From Methanosphaera sp. (lineage in GTDB: Archaea > Methanobacteriota > Methanobacteria > Methanobacteriales > Methanobacteriaceae), in contig NZ_JALEKL010000011.1 of assembly GCF_022768985.1 (NCBI RefSeq), forward strand, positions 124,001-188,000: a DNA stretch of 64,000 nucleotides. The letters run 5' to 3'. Positions 35,894 through 48,379 of this stretch are shown here, in pieces (the first letter of the stretch is position 1; every line of letters starts with the position of its first letter). The translations under genes were made by a program, and so were the position numbers. The notes beneath the pieces were generated by a model. The model saw only the letters and a program-made list of their open reading frames with translations, was not told the DNA's origin and searched no databases.

Positions 35894-36265
35894 TTATTCA
35901 AGGACGTGTTCTATACCCATATTTAGTATTTCTACTACGTGTTTGTCTGCTAATGAGTATCGTACAAGTTTTCCTTCTTTTTGGTATTTCACTAGATTTT
36001 TACTTCTTAGTGTTCTTAGCTGATGTGATACTGCTGATTGACTCATGTTTAGTATTTCACATATATCACATACGCATAGATCTTCTATTACAAGAAGTGA
36101 CATTATTTTAAGCCTTGTTGTATTCCCAAATATTTTAAATGTTTCTTCTAGTTTCATGTATGTTTCTTCTGAATCCATGCCTTCTTTGGCTTTTTTTATT
36201 GCATCTATGTGGATTTCTTTTATTTGACATACATCGTCTGCAATATTATTTTTCTCATCACTCAT
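35894..36265 (-). CDS. ArsR/SmtB-family metal-responsive repressor
   Basis: A 123-residue winged-helix repressor. The core TFKIFGNTTRLKIMSLLVIEDLCVCDICEILNMSQSAVSHQLRTL includes the ELCVCD-like metal-site motif (CVCD) in the alpha-3 position and the recognition helix; a second acidic/His region lies at the C-terminus (DKHVVEILNMGIEHVLE), like the alpha-5 zinc site. The ATG at 36265 is preferred over GTG 36274. It lies upstream of the metal ATPase and behind a palindromic operator, so it should repress the operon until metal binds. Confidence 0.93.
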   Translation of the reverse strand: MSDEKNNIADDVCQIKEIHIDAIKKAKEGMDSEETYMKLEETFKIFGNTTRLKIMSLLVIEDLCVCDICEILNMSQSAVSHQLRTLRSKNLVKYQKEGKLVRYSLADKHVVEILNMGIEHVLE

Positions 36266-36278
36266 ATGAATCACTCTT

Positions 36279-36300
36279 CATATGAATGTTTATTCATATG
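36279..36300 (-). promoter_or_regulatory. Operator palindrome of the arsR-metal ATPase operon
   Basis: CATATGAAT-GTTT-ATTCATATG is a perfect 9-bp inverted repeat with a 4-nt spacer. A third copy of the half-site, CATATGAAT, lies at 36263-36271 over the start codon. Its sequence and size resemble ArsR/SmtB operators. The expected transcription start (about 25 nt after the TATA box) falls inside it. Confidence 0.75.
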
Positions 36301-36303
36301 TCC

Positions 36304-36312
36304 TATATAAAA
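36304..36312 (-). promoter_or_regulatory. TATA box of the arsR-metal ATPase operon
   Basis: On the minus strand, ttttatata sits immediately upstream of the palindromic operator, giving a start site inside the operator. Confidence 0.6.
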
Positions 36313-36450
36313 GTTTCATAATAAAATAACTAAAAAGTATTATCTAAAAAAATATGAAAAAATAAACAATAAAAAATTGAAAAAAAATCAGATGAATAAA
36401 AAAAAAGAAAAAAAAAGATTTAATAAATTTATTTTTTAAGTATAAATTTA

Positions 36451-37428
36451 TTAGTCCTCAACTTCACTACTTGTCTTCATTGTAGTTGACGAAGTTGTAT
36501 TGTTTGCTGTTGTATTATTACTATCTGATGAATTTGAATCATCAACAAATGTCTGATTTTCAAGAGCTGAATAATATCCATTAAAATCAAATCCATCAAT
36601 AGCGGCAATTACCATCTGCACCTCATCTGAAGGTTGTGATGAATAATATGTACTTGTTGCATATACAAATGATGGTGTGTTATTTCCAATTAATGGAAGA
36701 GATGCACCATATGCATAGTCATAATTGTTAGGAACACCTTTTGAAATACCAGATGCATTTGAAACATTATTTAACACAATCTTTGATGTATATGTATTAT
36801 CTGATGGAACAAACATGTATGAACCATTACTACTACTTTGAATCTGCACAGCAAGATCATAACTGTTATTTACAATATCAGGTACTGCATAATCACGTGC
36901 AAGATTTGCTGATGCATTTGCAACAATCTTATCAGCACTAGCTGATGATGATTTTGTAGTAGTGTTATTGTCTGATGTGTTAGTATCATTATCAGATGTT
37001 TCATTTGTATCATTATCTGATGTATTATTTGATACTTTATCAGGTGTAAGTGTAGTATTTACAAGGTAAACATCGTATGCATACTTAGCATTTAAAACAT
37101 TTTCAAGTGTTGGAATAACAGATATATCAGATGTAGTATTTTCACCAACACCAATAATTAATGCAATACGTACATTAGATGAATTACTACCATATGTTGC
37201 ATACTTAACAACAGAACCATTTGAATTATTACCAATCATCTTAGGCTGAATTGATGAAGTAGCAGTAGTATTATTATCAGCTGTTGTATTATTTTCTACC
37301 GCCTCAGCAGGCTTACCTCCACCACCATTTAATGCATAAGTAACACCAATAATTGCAACAACAGCAATTAAAAGTAAAACTATTACCTTAAACTGATTAT
37401 TAGGTGGATCTCTAGGATCACCATACAT
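36451..37428 (-). CDS. Membrane-anchored Asn/Ser/Thr-rich surface protein
   Basis: A 325-residue protein with a short cytosolic N-terminus (MYGDPRDPPNNQFK), one membrane helix (VIVLLLIAVVAIIGVTYAL) and an extracellular part very rich in Asn, Ser and Thr. Many N-x-S/T sequons (NNTT, NNS, SNVS) point to archaeal N-glycosylation. Low-complexity NDTN/SDNDT segments occur near the middle and at the C-terminus. The folded part (VRIALIIGVGENTTSDIS, YAYDVYLVNTTL) is not recognised. ATG 37428 is chosen because GGAGGT precedes it. Confidence 0.75.
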   Translation of the reverse strand: MYGDPRDPPNNQFKVIVLLLIAVVAIIGVTYALNGGGGKPAEAVENNTTADNNTTATSSIQPKMIGNNSNGSVVKYATYGSNSSNVRIALIIGVGENTTSDISVIPTLENVLNAKYAYDVYLVNTTLTPDKVSNNTSDNDTNETSDNDTNTSDNNTTTKSSSASADKIVANASANLARDYAVPDIVNNSYDLAVQIQSSSNGSYMFVPSDNTYTSKIVLNNVSNASGISKGVPNNYDYAYGASLPLIGNNTPSFVYATSTYYSSQPSDEVQMVIAAIDGFDFNGYYSALENQTFVDDSNSSDSNNTTANNTTSSTTMKTSSEVED

Positions 37429-37477
37429 TATTTCTACCTCCAATTATTATTTTATATAAAAAAAAATAATTAGGAAA

Positions 37478-38140
37478 TTATTTATTTAAAAACTTATTAT
37501 CTAAGATCTCATCTGCATAATAATCCTTATCTGATATAAGCTTTACTGCCATAATACCAGCCTGTTTTGGATCATTAATTACATGATCAACAACAGAAGA
37601 TAAATCTCCCATCATATCAACAGAAATTATGATAAGATCTTCATTATTTTCTTTTAACTTTACAATCTCATCACTAATCATACCACCCATCATAGATCCA
37701 GATAAAACTAAAGCTTCAACACGTGGAAGTTGTTCTAGTGACTTTATTGATTCTTGAATTTCAGAACCTCCACCAATAATCATACCATCAACACTAATAG
37801 TTTCACCACTCATATTATGAGATTCAGCCTCAATAATAGCTGCCTGTATTGTTTGAGCCATGACTTCACCATCACCTAAAACAATAACTCTTTTTCCAAA
37901 ACTAGCATGTAGTGTTTGTTGTAATTCTACAGATATGACATCTGGTACTTCTGAAATACACTTTACAACATCATCTGCACAATCTACACCTGTTATTTCC
38001 ATATAAATTCGTCCTGAATTATCTCGCAGAAATAGGTGAGTATGAATTATATTATAATTTTGTTCATATAATTTATCAGCTATGGTGTGAAGTACACCTA
38101 CTTTTTCTACAGTTTTAAGATTAACTGTTACTGTGCTCAT
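37478..38140 (-). CDS. ACT domain / DUF5612 protein
   Basis: The first 75 residues are an ACT-like ligand-binding domain (GVLHTIADKLYEQNYNIIHTHLFL..GRIYMEI). The rest is a conserved methanogen domain that I associate with DUF5612 (KRVIVLGDGEVMAQTIQAAIIEAE, VDGMIIGGGSEIQ, ALVLSGSMMGGMISDEI). ACT domains usually sense amino acids, so a regulatory role is likely, but the target is unknown. It is 220 residues long and divergent from the mevalonate-pathway operon. Confidence 0.75.
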   Translation of the reverse strand: MSTVTVNLKTVEKVGVLHTIADKLYEQNYNIIHTHLFLRDNSGRIYMEITGVDCADDVVKCISEVPDVISVELQQTLHASFGKRVIVLGDGEVMAQTIQAAIIEAESHNMSGETISVDGMIIGGGSEIQESIKSLEQLPRVEALVLSGSMMGGMISDEIVKLKENNEDLIIISVDMMGDLSSVVDHVINDPKQAGIMAVKLISDKDYYADEILDNKFLNK

Positions 38141-38496
38141 GATTTTGTAACTCCGTTATTTTATATAACTAATAATATTATATTTATATAGTCTACTATT
38201 TTATAATTATTTTTAAAAAAATAATAACAATTTCAATAGAAATTACTCCTAAAATTCTCTAAAAATTAACTTTTTTATAAAAAATAACTAATTTTACATA
38301 CAAAAATATATAATAAATATATTAACTTGAATAAACTAAACATTTAGTAATAATAGATCAACAATTTTTAAGAAAAATAATCTTTAAAATTAAATCAAAA
38401 AACTCACTTTTGTAGAAATAAAAGATAAAAATTTACTTTCTATAAATGAATATGAGATACAATTAAAAAATCTTAAAAATAATGTAAGGTGATATA
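38141..38496. other. Divergent intergenic region, DUF5612 / HMG-CoA synthase
   Basis: No gene is visible. The region is AT-rich with TATA-like runs (for example aaaatatataataaatata near 38302-38322 on the plus strand). Promoters for both flanking genes must lie here, but I cannot place either with confidence. Confidence 0.35.
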
Positions 38497-39537
38497 ATGA
38501 CAGGAATAATTGGATATGGAGCTCATGTTCCTTCTTACAGAATAAAAGTGGAAGAAATTGCCAAGGTATGGGGAGATGATCCTGAATCTATCTCTAAAGG
38601 ATTAGTAGTAGAAGAAAAATCCGTACCAGGACCTGATGAAGATACAGTGACAATAGCAGTTGAAGCAGCAAGAAGAGCATTAAAAAGAGCAGAAATTGAT
38701 CCTCAAGATATTGGAGCAATTTATGTGGGATCAGAATCACACCCATATGCAGTAAAACCTACAGCAACAATAGTTGCAGATGCAATAAGAGCAGCACCAG
38801 AACTTACAGCTGCTGACCTAGAATTTGCATGTAAAGCAGGAACTGCAGGTATTCAAGCAGCAACAGGTTTAGTTAAATCAAAACTTGTAAAAAATGCACT
38901 TGCAATTGGAGCAGATACATCACAAGGTGCACCAGGAGATGCACTTGAATACACAGCATCAGCTGGAGGAGCTGCATATATTATTGGAGAAGAAAACACA
39001 ATAGCAGACATTGATGCAACATGCAGTTTTACAACAGATACACCTGATTTCTACAGAAGAGAAGGTCAAGATTACCCATCACATGGTGGAAGATTTACAG
39101 GACAACCTGCATACTTCAAACACGTACTTGGAGCAGCAAATCTAATGTTTGAAAAAACAAATACAACAGCAGAAGACTATGACTATGGTGTATTCCACCA
39201 GCCAAATGGTAAATTCTACATAAGAGCAGCAAGAAAACTTGGATTTACAGAAGAACAATACAAACAAGGTCTATTAACTCCACACATTGGAAATACATAC
39301 TCAGGAGCAACACCACTTGGTCTTGCATCAGTACTTGATATTGCAAAACCAGGAGATAAAATCTTCATGGTATCCTATGGATCAGGAGCTGGAAGTGACG
39401 CATTTACACTTACAGTAAATGATAGAATAGAAGAAGTAAGAAACAATGCTAAAACTCTTGATGAAATTACTAAAAACGTAACATACGTTGATTATGCAAC
39501 ATATGCTAAGTTCAAAGGAAAAATAAAAATGAATTAA
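38497..39537 (+). CDS. Hydroxymethylglutaryl-CoA synthase
   Basis: It condenses acetoacetyl-CoA with acetyl-CoA to HMG-CoA, the second step toward isoprenoid ether lipids. This is the short archaeal form (346 residues). The catalytic Cys lies in [11 protein letters not shown] near residue 111, the catalytic Glu in [10 protein letters not shown] near residue 40-50 and the active-site His in [18 protein letters not shown] near the C-terminus is also typical. It is followed 34 nt later by the acetyl-CoA acetyltransferase, with which archaeal HMGCS forms a channelled complex. An RBS (aggtgat) precedes the ATG. Confidence 0.96.
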   Translation: MTGIIGYGAHVPSYRIKVEEIAKVWGDDPESISKGLVVEEKSVPGPDEDTVTIAVEAARRALKRAEIDPQDIGAIYVGSESHPYAVKPTATIVADAIRAAPELTAADLEFACKAGTAGIQAATGLVKSKLVKNALAIGADTSQGAPGDALEYTASAGGAAYIIGEENTIADIDATCSFTTDTPDFYRREGQDYPSHGGRFTGQPAYFKHVLGAANLMFEKTNTTAEDYDYGVFHQPNGKFYIRAARKLGFTEEQYKQGLLTPHIGNTYSGATPLGLASVLDIAKPGDKIFMVSYGSGAGSDAFTLTVNDRIEEVRNNAKTLDEITKNVTYVDYATYAKFKGKIKMN

Positions 39538-39550
39538 AACTAGAGAGTAA

Positions 39551-40732
<1,182 letters not shown>

Positions 40733-40958
40733 ATTAACATCAACTTCTTTCTTTCTTTTTTTTAATAAATTTAAATAAAATTATAACTACATCTACATAA
40801 CATACCACTAATTTCTATTTCTAATATAACATATATTATTAAATCATAAATTCTATTAATTAAATAATAATAAAAACCATTTCTACATAAAATTATTAAC
40901 TATTATTTTAAAATAAATGAGTGTTAAAATTATTCTAAAAAATAAGATATTATTTAAT

Positions 40959-40985
40959 AAAAAAAATAAGGGGTGGGGAGATAGT
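40959..40985 (-). terminator. C-rich/oligo-T 3' end of the adhesin-like gene
   Basis: On the minus strand, tctccccacccctta is followed by T8, about 30 nt after the last stop of the broken surface-protein gene. Confidence 0.5.
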
Positions 40986-41015
40986 TAGATAAAACTATAA
41001 AATTAAATTCTATAG

Positions 41016-44000
41016 CTATCCTGTAATTTCAAGTGGAATTAATATATTGCCTTTTAAGTATCTGCTGTTTTCACCAAGTACAACTGTAATATTATGATTT
41101 CCAACTTTTGTTTTCTCAGTTATAAGATCAACATTTAACATTCCATCATAGATGTAAGTATTAAGTACTGTTGCTCCATCAATTTTTATGGCAATTTTAG
41201 TTTTACCATAAATTTCTCTTCCCTGTGCATCTTTAATTGTCATATTAATTGTTGTATTTTCACCTTTTGGTGTTGTTATCTTATCTGCTGTTATGTTTCC
41301 AATAGCACTTTTATCTACATTAAAGTTATCTGTTACATCTACTCTTTCATAGTTTTTATCAGAATATACTGCTGTTATGTTATATTCTCCAGATCCAATG
41401 TATGATGGTAGTATGTAGTTAAGGTGTGCTTTACCATCTTCTGTCACATTTACTGTAATTGTATTGTTATTTTCATCAAGTAATGTTTTACCATTAATTT
41501 TGAAACTTACAACTCCACTATCTATCTGTTTTTCATTATCTGTAACATTTACATCAACAATTAAGTTACCTGATGTTGTAGGTGTATTTGTTGATATGCT
41601 GATATTTGCATCACGTTTTATGATTGTTAGGTTTATATTAAATTCTTCTGCATTATATAGGCTGTTTTCTCCAAGTTTTACTGTGATTTTATGATTTCCT
41701 ACTTTTTGTGTTTGTGTATCTAAAACTTCATAAAGTACTCCATCTTTTATTGTTGTATTCATAAATGTTTTATCATTTAGTTTTATTACACCTTTAATTG
41801 TACCTATTAGTTGTACTCCATTTTCATCATATAATGTGATGTTAATTACTGTTTATGTTTTTGCCTTAATTGTCATTTCCATATCTTTAACTTCAATATC
41901 TAATCCTTCAATATTACATTGTGTAGTATTTTCTACTTTGTTGTAATTGTTTGATTCATATACTGCTGTTATATTATATTGTCCTTGTCCAATTTCTTGT
42001 GGTAGTGTGTAGTTTAGTTGTGCTTTGTTGTCTTTAACATGAACTTTTATTGGGTTTCCATTTTCATCACGTACTACTTTATTGTTGATTTTAAATACAA
42101 CATTTCCACTATTTATTGTCATGTTTTCATCATTTAATGTAACATTAATTGCAAGTGTATTTAGTACTTTTGTTGTATCTGCTTCAACTGTTAGTATTGC
42201 ATCACGTTTTATAATGTTAAGTTTAGATGTTAATATTTTTTCATTATATATTCCAAATTCATCAGGTTGAATATTAAATTCAACACTATATTCACCTGCT
42301 GGTAGATTTTCTGTTGGAATTGTATCTTTAAGTACTCCATCAACAATTGTGGTATTTAGTATGCTTGTTCCATTTACTACTACTTCAACAGGAATACTTC
42401 CAAGAAGAGCATTTCCTAATTCATCATTGATTATTACATCAACATGACTATTCAAATACTCTAGTATCATCAAGCACTACTGTTGTATCTGCAATATCCA
42501 TTTTTATTACATCTACTGGAAGATTGTTACTTGCCTTATTGTAGTAGTTGTTTGTAATATAATCTGCTTCTACTGTATATGGCATGAATGGTATTACTAT
42601 AACATTTGATGGTATTGTGTAAGTATATGTAGCTTTTCCATCTTTAAGATCTAGTGTTGTAATTTCATTGTTGTCAAATTTAAGTACAACTTGTCCTTCT
42701 TTTACAGGTTGTGTTGTGTTTTCATCAGTGACTGTTATTGTAAATGTAATATTGTGTAGTGGTTTTATCTCAGATACATCAGATGTAATATCTACTATTA
42801 CATCACGTTTTAATATGTTAAGTTTAGTTGTGAATGTTTTTGCGTTGTATATGTCTGTTTCTTCAATTCTAAATTCAACATCATATTCTCCTGCAACTAG
42901 TGTGTCTGTTGGTATGGTATCTTTAAGTACACCATCAACTATTGTTGTGTTAAGTACACTGGTACCATTTAGTAGTACTTCAACAGGAATACTTCCAATG
43001 AGTGTATTTCCTTTTTCATCATTGATTGTTAAGTCTATAATTGTATTTTCAAATGTTTTAATTTCATCTATTGTGATTGTTTTATCTTCAATATCAAGTT
43101 TTTCCAGGTTTACTTCTATTTTATTACTACCTGTTGTGTAGTAGTCATTTTCTTCATATACTGCTTCAAAGTGGTATGGTAGGAATTCAAAGATTATAAC
43201 ATCAGTTGGTATTGTGTAGGTATATGTTGCACGTCCATCTGTAAGTTCTAGTGTTGCAATTTCACCATGTTCATCAAAGCTAAGTACAACTTTTCCATTT
43301 CTTACACTTTGTGCTGTGTTTTCATCAGTAACTGTTATGGTTACTGTAACATTATCTAATGGTTTAACAGGGTCAGCATTAGTTGTAATATCTACTATTA
43401 CACCACGTTTTAATATGTTAAGTTTAGTTGTGAATGTTTTTGCGTTATAGTTGTCTGATTCTGGTATTTTAAATTCAACATCATATTCTCCTCCAGCTAG
43501 TGTATCTGTTGGAATTGTATCTTTTAAAACACCATCAACAATTGTAGTGTTAAGTACACTGGTACCATTTAGTAGTACTTCAACAGGAATACTTCCAATA
43601 AGTTGTGTTCCCATTTCATCATTGATTGTTAAGTCTATAGTTGTATTTTCAAATGTTTTAATTTCATCTATTGTGATTGTTTTATCTTCAATGTCACGTT
43701 TTATAATTGTGAATTGTGTTTGATTTTCTACTCCTACAATTACTACTACATCATAGTCTCCTACTGGTAGTGTTGATGTGTCTATTTCTTGTGTTGTTTG
43801 TCCACCTGTTATTGTAGTGTTTTTATAGATTTTATCTCCTATTTTAAATGCTACTGGTAGTTCATCTGTGAAAAGTGTTCCATCTGCTTTTTTAAGTGTT
43901 ACATCTACTGTTATTTTATCAAATACTCTGATGTCACTTACTGGTTGTATTTCTATTATATCTACTGCTTCTACATTGTCCATTAGTAGGTTTATATTAC

Positions 44001-47000
44001 TATCTGCATATGTTGGATATGACATTTTTATTGTTTTATCTCCACTTGTTGAGAAGGTGTAGTTGAAGCTTGTAATATTTGTTGTTGCATTTTTATTTGT
44101 AGTAAATATTTGATTGTCAACTGTTATTGTTATGTCTTCATTTTCACTTAGTGTATCTACCTGTATTGGTGTGTAGTATGTATTTTCTTCATATGCTTTT
44201 GGTGTTGTAATTGTATTGTTTAGTGTTACATTTATAAGTGTTATATCTGCATTTGAATAGATTGTGTTGTTTTGATTTAATGTATTTGTAAATATGGAAT
44301 TTTCTATATTTAATTGTCCTTTATCATTATATATTACTCCACCCATAAGATTTTCTGTTGTTTGATTGTTATCTGTGAAGTTTGAATTTCTTATTTCTAC
44401 ATTTCCCTGTGAATTGTAGATTACACATCCTATTCCTGCTGCTGTATTTGAGCTAAATTGTGAATCTTCAATTATTAGGTTTGAATTTCCACCTAAATAG
44501 ATTGCACCTGGACCATTAGCATTAATTTGAGTTTTTGTAATATTTGATGATTTAATTTTTAGGATATTTGAACTTCCTCCAATGTAGAATAATCCACCCA
44601 CATTTGTTGAGATTGTTTCATTAATTAATGTATTTTCTACTATTATATTATCATTACCTGATAGATATCCTACTGCTCCTGGTGCACTTGTTGCAACTGT
44701 ATTTGTGATATTTGTTGATTTTATTGTTAGATTATTTGATGTTCCTGAATAGAATATTGATCCCATCATTGCTGATGTATCATTAATATTTGAATCTATT
44801 ATACTTACATTTGAACTTGTAAAGTCAACTATTCCTCCAGGACTTCCTGCTTTTGTATTTGTAAAGTTTGCATTTGTAATATTAAGATTTGTATTTCTTA
44901 TACTGAATGCTCCACCTGTTGATCTTGCATATGTTGTATTGAAATTTGCATTTGAAATTGTGATATTTGAATTAGTACTTGCTATTACTCCTCCATTACC
45001 ACCTGTTGTATTACATCGTGTGAAGTTTACATTTGTAAGATTTATTCTTGAATTTAATGTATTAAATACTCCACCATTTGATGCATTACAATCTGTGAAG
45101 TTTACATTTGTAGCATTAACTGTTGTATTTGTTATATTAAATACTCCTCCAGGACCTGATGATGATGTTTGATTAAATATTACATTATCCATTATAATTG
45201 TTGAATCTGATGCTTCAAATACTCCTCCAGTACCACTTGATATGGTATTTATGTATGTTACATTTTGTACTATCTGTGTACTATTTACACTTTTTTCCAT
45301 TCCATATCCTGAAAATGTTATATTTGTAAATATTAAGTTTTGTAGTGTTATGTTTGTATTAACATTTGAATTTATACCTACAGGTCCTGATGTATTATTT
45401 GTGAAGTTTGAATCTAGTATTGTTATGTTGGTATTTTCATTGTAGTTTATTGATGAATTACTTCGTGCTTTGTTATTTGTGAAGTTTACATTTGTAATAT
45501 TTACATATGAATTATTGTTGAAGTTTATTCCACCAACTACACCTGTGTTATTTGTGAATTTTGAATCTGTTATATTCATATAACTTTTATTATTATAATT
45601 TATTCCACCTTTATCATTTGCTGTGTTATCTTTAAATTCTGATTGTATTATATTTAAGGTAGCAGAATTAGTGTTATAATTTACAGATCCATTTAATGCC
45701 ATGTTATTTATGAAACTTGAATTTGTAATATTTATATTTCCACCAATATTATAGTTTACTCCACCAATTTTCATTTGCATGATTTAATGTAAATGTTGAA
45801 TTTTTAATATTTATATTAACAGCATTAGAATTATAATTTACAGAACCATTTTTTGCTGTGTTATTTATGAAACTTGAATCTGTAATATTTAAAATACTGG
45901 TATTATTGTTATAGTTTACTCCACCATTACCTAGACCTGCTATGTTGTTTTCAAATACTGAATTATTTATAACTACATATTCTAGGTTTTGATTATAATT
46001 TACTCCACCATTTTCATGTGCTACATTTGCTGTGAAATTTGAATCTGTAATATTTAAATTTCCACCGAAATTATAGTTTACAGAACCATTACCTGTTGCA
46101 TTACTATTTGTGAAATTTGAATTTATAATTGTTAAATAAGCATTAGAATTATAATTTACAGCACCATTTGTTGCATTGTTGTCTGTGAAGTTTGAATTAT
46201 TTATCACTAAATTAACATTATTATAATTATAGTTTGCTCCACCTTCAGTTGCTGTGTTATTTATGAAAGTTGAATTATTAATTATTGTTTTATTGTTACG
46301 ATTAGAATTTGCTCCACCTTGATTTGCTGAGTTATTTGTAAATATACAACCTTCAATTGTTAGATTTCCATCGTTCCAATTTGCTCCACCTTTACTTAAA
46401 GCTGTATTGTTTGTGAAGCTTGAATTTATAATTGTCATAACTCCATAGTTAACATTTGCTCCAGCATCAACATCTACATTGTTGTTTTCAAATGTGGAAT
46501 TTACAATTGTCATAGTTCCTGGTCTTACATAGTTTACTCCACCATTATTTGCATGATGATTTTTAAAGCTTGAATTTGTTATTTCTACTGTTCCTTGATT
46601 TAAATAACAAAATGCTCCACTATGTGATGCTGTTATGTTTTCCACTGTTAGTTTTGAGTTATTTACATATATTACTGCACCATCTGATGCTTGACAGTTA
46701 TTTATTATTAGATTTTTAAGATTTAATGTGTAGCCTTCTGCTACTGTTATAAATTGATGATTTTGTCCATCAATTGTTTGTCCATTTCCATTTATTGTTA
46801 AAGTTTTGGTATTTGAACCTGTCCAGTTTATTGTATTTGTCACTTGGTATGTTCCCTGATTTAGGTTTATTGTTGTCTCTGTCTCTGAACTTGATTTTAT
46901 ACTTTCTATTGTATTATACAGTTGATCATAATTATCTACTGTATAGGATGCTTTTTTTGTTTCTTTATTACTAATTTTTTTCGGACTATCTAATTTTTTC

Positions 47001-47206
47001 GTATTATCCTTAATATCTTTCTGTTGTGATTGTGTATTTACATCATCTGTTGTTTTATTTATAGATGTATGTGCTTGGACACTTTGTATGTCACTCATAT
47101 CACTATTTGTATTATTATCTGCAGCTGTGGCAGCTGAGATAATCATTATAAAAAATATTAAAACTAGGATAAATGAGAAAATTTTTTTATTTCGAAATTT
47201 AATCAT
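41016..47206 (-). pseudogene. Large adhesin-like surface protein, interrupted three times
   Basis: Four minus-strand open frames make one roughly 2,060-residue secreted protein. It has a signal peptide (FSFILVLIFFIMIISAATAA), a long parallel beta-helix built of NNxA..GGVNYN / ITNSxFTNN repeats (to about 44100), then Ig-like Big repeats (TTIVDGVLKDTIPT, KTFTTKLNILKRD, ATYTYTIP). The frame breaks are a one-base gain at about 45764-45771 (aaaattgg), a one-base loss at about 42451 (gaa-aat), and an in-frame TAA at 41853-41855; on either side of each the family sequence resumes. Such proteins are abundant in gut Methanobacteriales and mediate attachment. Real decay, phase variation or sequencing error are all possible. 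Confidence 0.85.
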
Positions 47207-47553
47207 ACATTTTCATCCTAATAATTTTTTTATTGTATTTAAAGACTTTTTTTTTATAATAAATAAATCTAATTTTTTTTTATATGTTAAGTTAAGTTTC
47301 AAACATATTATTAAAAAAATCTTTAATGTTATATATTTTATTTGTAAAATTAAATAAAATTATACTCTAATTTTTAGATTTAAATTTTAAATGATATTGG
47401 ATAATTTCTAATTAAAATAAAATAACTTAAATATTATTATAAATTATTTAAAATAAGATAATTTAAAAATAGATTTTATAAAAAGGATGTTTGATTTAAA
47501 ATTAAGCTTGATATATAAATATTTTTTAAAAAGAGTTTAAAGAGAGGTTGAAT
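47207..47553. other. Intergenic upstream of the adhesin-like gene
   Basis: No ORF with an RBS is seen. It holds the promoter side of the surface-protein gene (T-rich on the plus strand, so A-rich in its leader) and the 3' end of the 175-residue gene, where aacctctcttt marks a possible terminator (47537-47549, minus strand). Confidence 0.35.
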
Positions 47554-48081
47554 TTATTCAAGTTCATCAAATTTGTCAAATTCATCATATAATTCTATGA
47601 ATTCATCTCGATAGTTGTTAAATCTTTCAATAAACTTTGTAAATTCATTAATATATTCATCCATTACATCATCAGCAACTGATAGTACTCCTTTGCCTTC
47701 AAATAGTAATACTTTTACTTCTAGTAGTGTAAAAAAGTCTGATGAAAGATTTACTGCCAAATTTAGGTATCTTTCATTGTCATAGAAGTGATCTGAAAGT
47801 AAGCATTCTATCATTTCTCTTATTTCTACAAAATAAGGATATTCTTGTGCTATGTTTTCATTTGCATAGAAGCATTCTGCAATTTCACTGTATGAATCTA
47901 GAATTAGATCTATTATTTCCATTGCTATTATTGTTGAAAGTCCTTTTTTTCCATCAACATGCATATTCCAGAATGTTTCTGCTGTTACTGATTTTAATGT
48001 TTCAAATAATCCTGTTATTAGTTGGTTATATTCATGTATATTTCCAAAAACTCCATCATCAAAATCTAGGGCTTGTTCCAT
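47554..48081 (-). CDS. Hypothetical acidic helical protein, 175 residues
   Basis: I do not recognise this family. The protein is cytosolic, strongly acidic (tail IELYDEFDKFDELE) and almost entirely helical by composition, with conserved-looking aromatic positions (ETFWNMHVDGKKGLS, HFYDNERYLNLAVNL). It stands alone between the adhesin-like gene and a thermosome gene. The start is supported by the reading frame and a weak RBS only. Confidence 0.6.
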   Translation of the reverse strand: MEQALDFDDGVFGNIHEYNQLITGLFETLKSVTAETFWNMHVDGKKGLSTIIAMEIIDLILDSYSEIAECFYANENIAQEYPYFVEIREMIECLLSDHFYDNERYLNLAVNLSSDFFTLLEVKVLLFEGKGVLSVADDVMDEYINEFTKFIERFNNYRDEFIELYDEFDKFDELE

Positions 48082-48260
48082 AATTATTCACATTTGTATA
48101 ATTTTTTTAGTTAATTATTAGGTTTAATTTTTAAGTTATATAATTATTTTTTAAAACAATGTAATTATATGTTTTAATTTAAAATAAGTAAGTTCTATTA
48201 TTATATAAAAAAAAGTAATGTGTGGTTAGAAATTTAAATTTATCAAAAAAAATATTATAA

Positions 48261-48299
48261 AAAAAAGAAGTAATATGAAAAAAGTAAAACTTCTTTTTT
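48261..48299 (-). terminator. Hairpin downstream of the thermosome gene
   Basis: aaaaaagaagt and acttctttttt form an 11-bp inverted repeat with a 17-nt loop about 80 nt after the thermosome stop. The T-rich arm ends the minus-strand transcript; the structure could also stop plus-strand transcription. Confidence 0.4.
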
Positions 48300-48379
48300 A
48301 TTTTTCCGTCTGAGTATTTTAGATTTAGTCTATAAGTTTTTTTTAGTTTATAAGTAATTTAACATGTAATTTAGCCTAT

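Noticed and set aside
41016-47206. Four separate surface-protein genes
   Set aside because: Only the first frame has a signal peptide, and the repeat pattern continues in register across every break.
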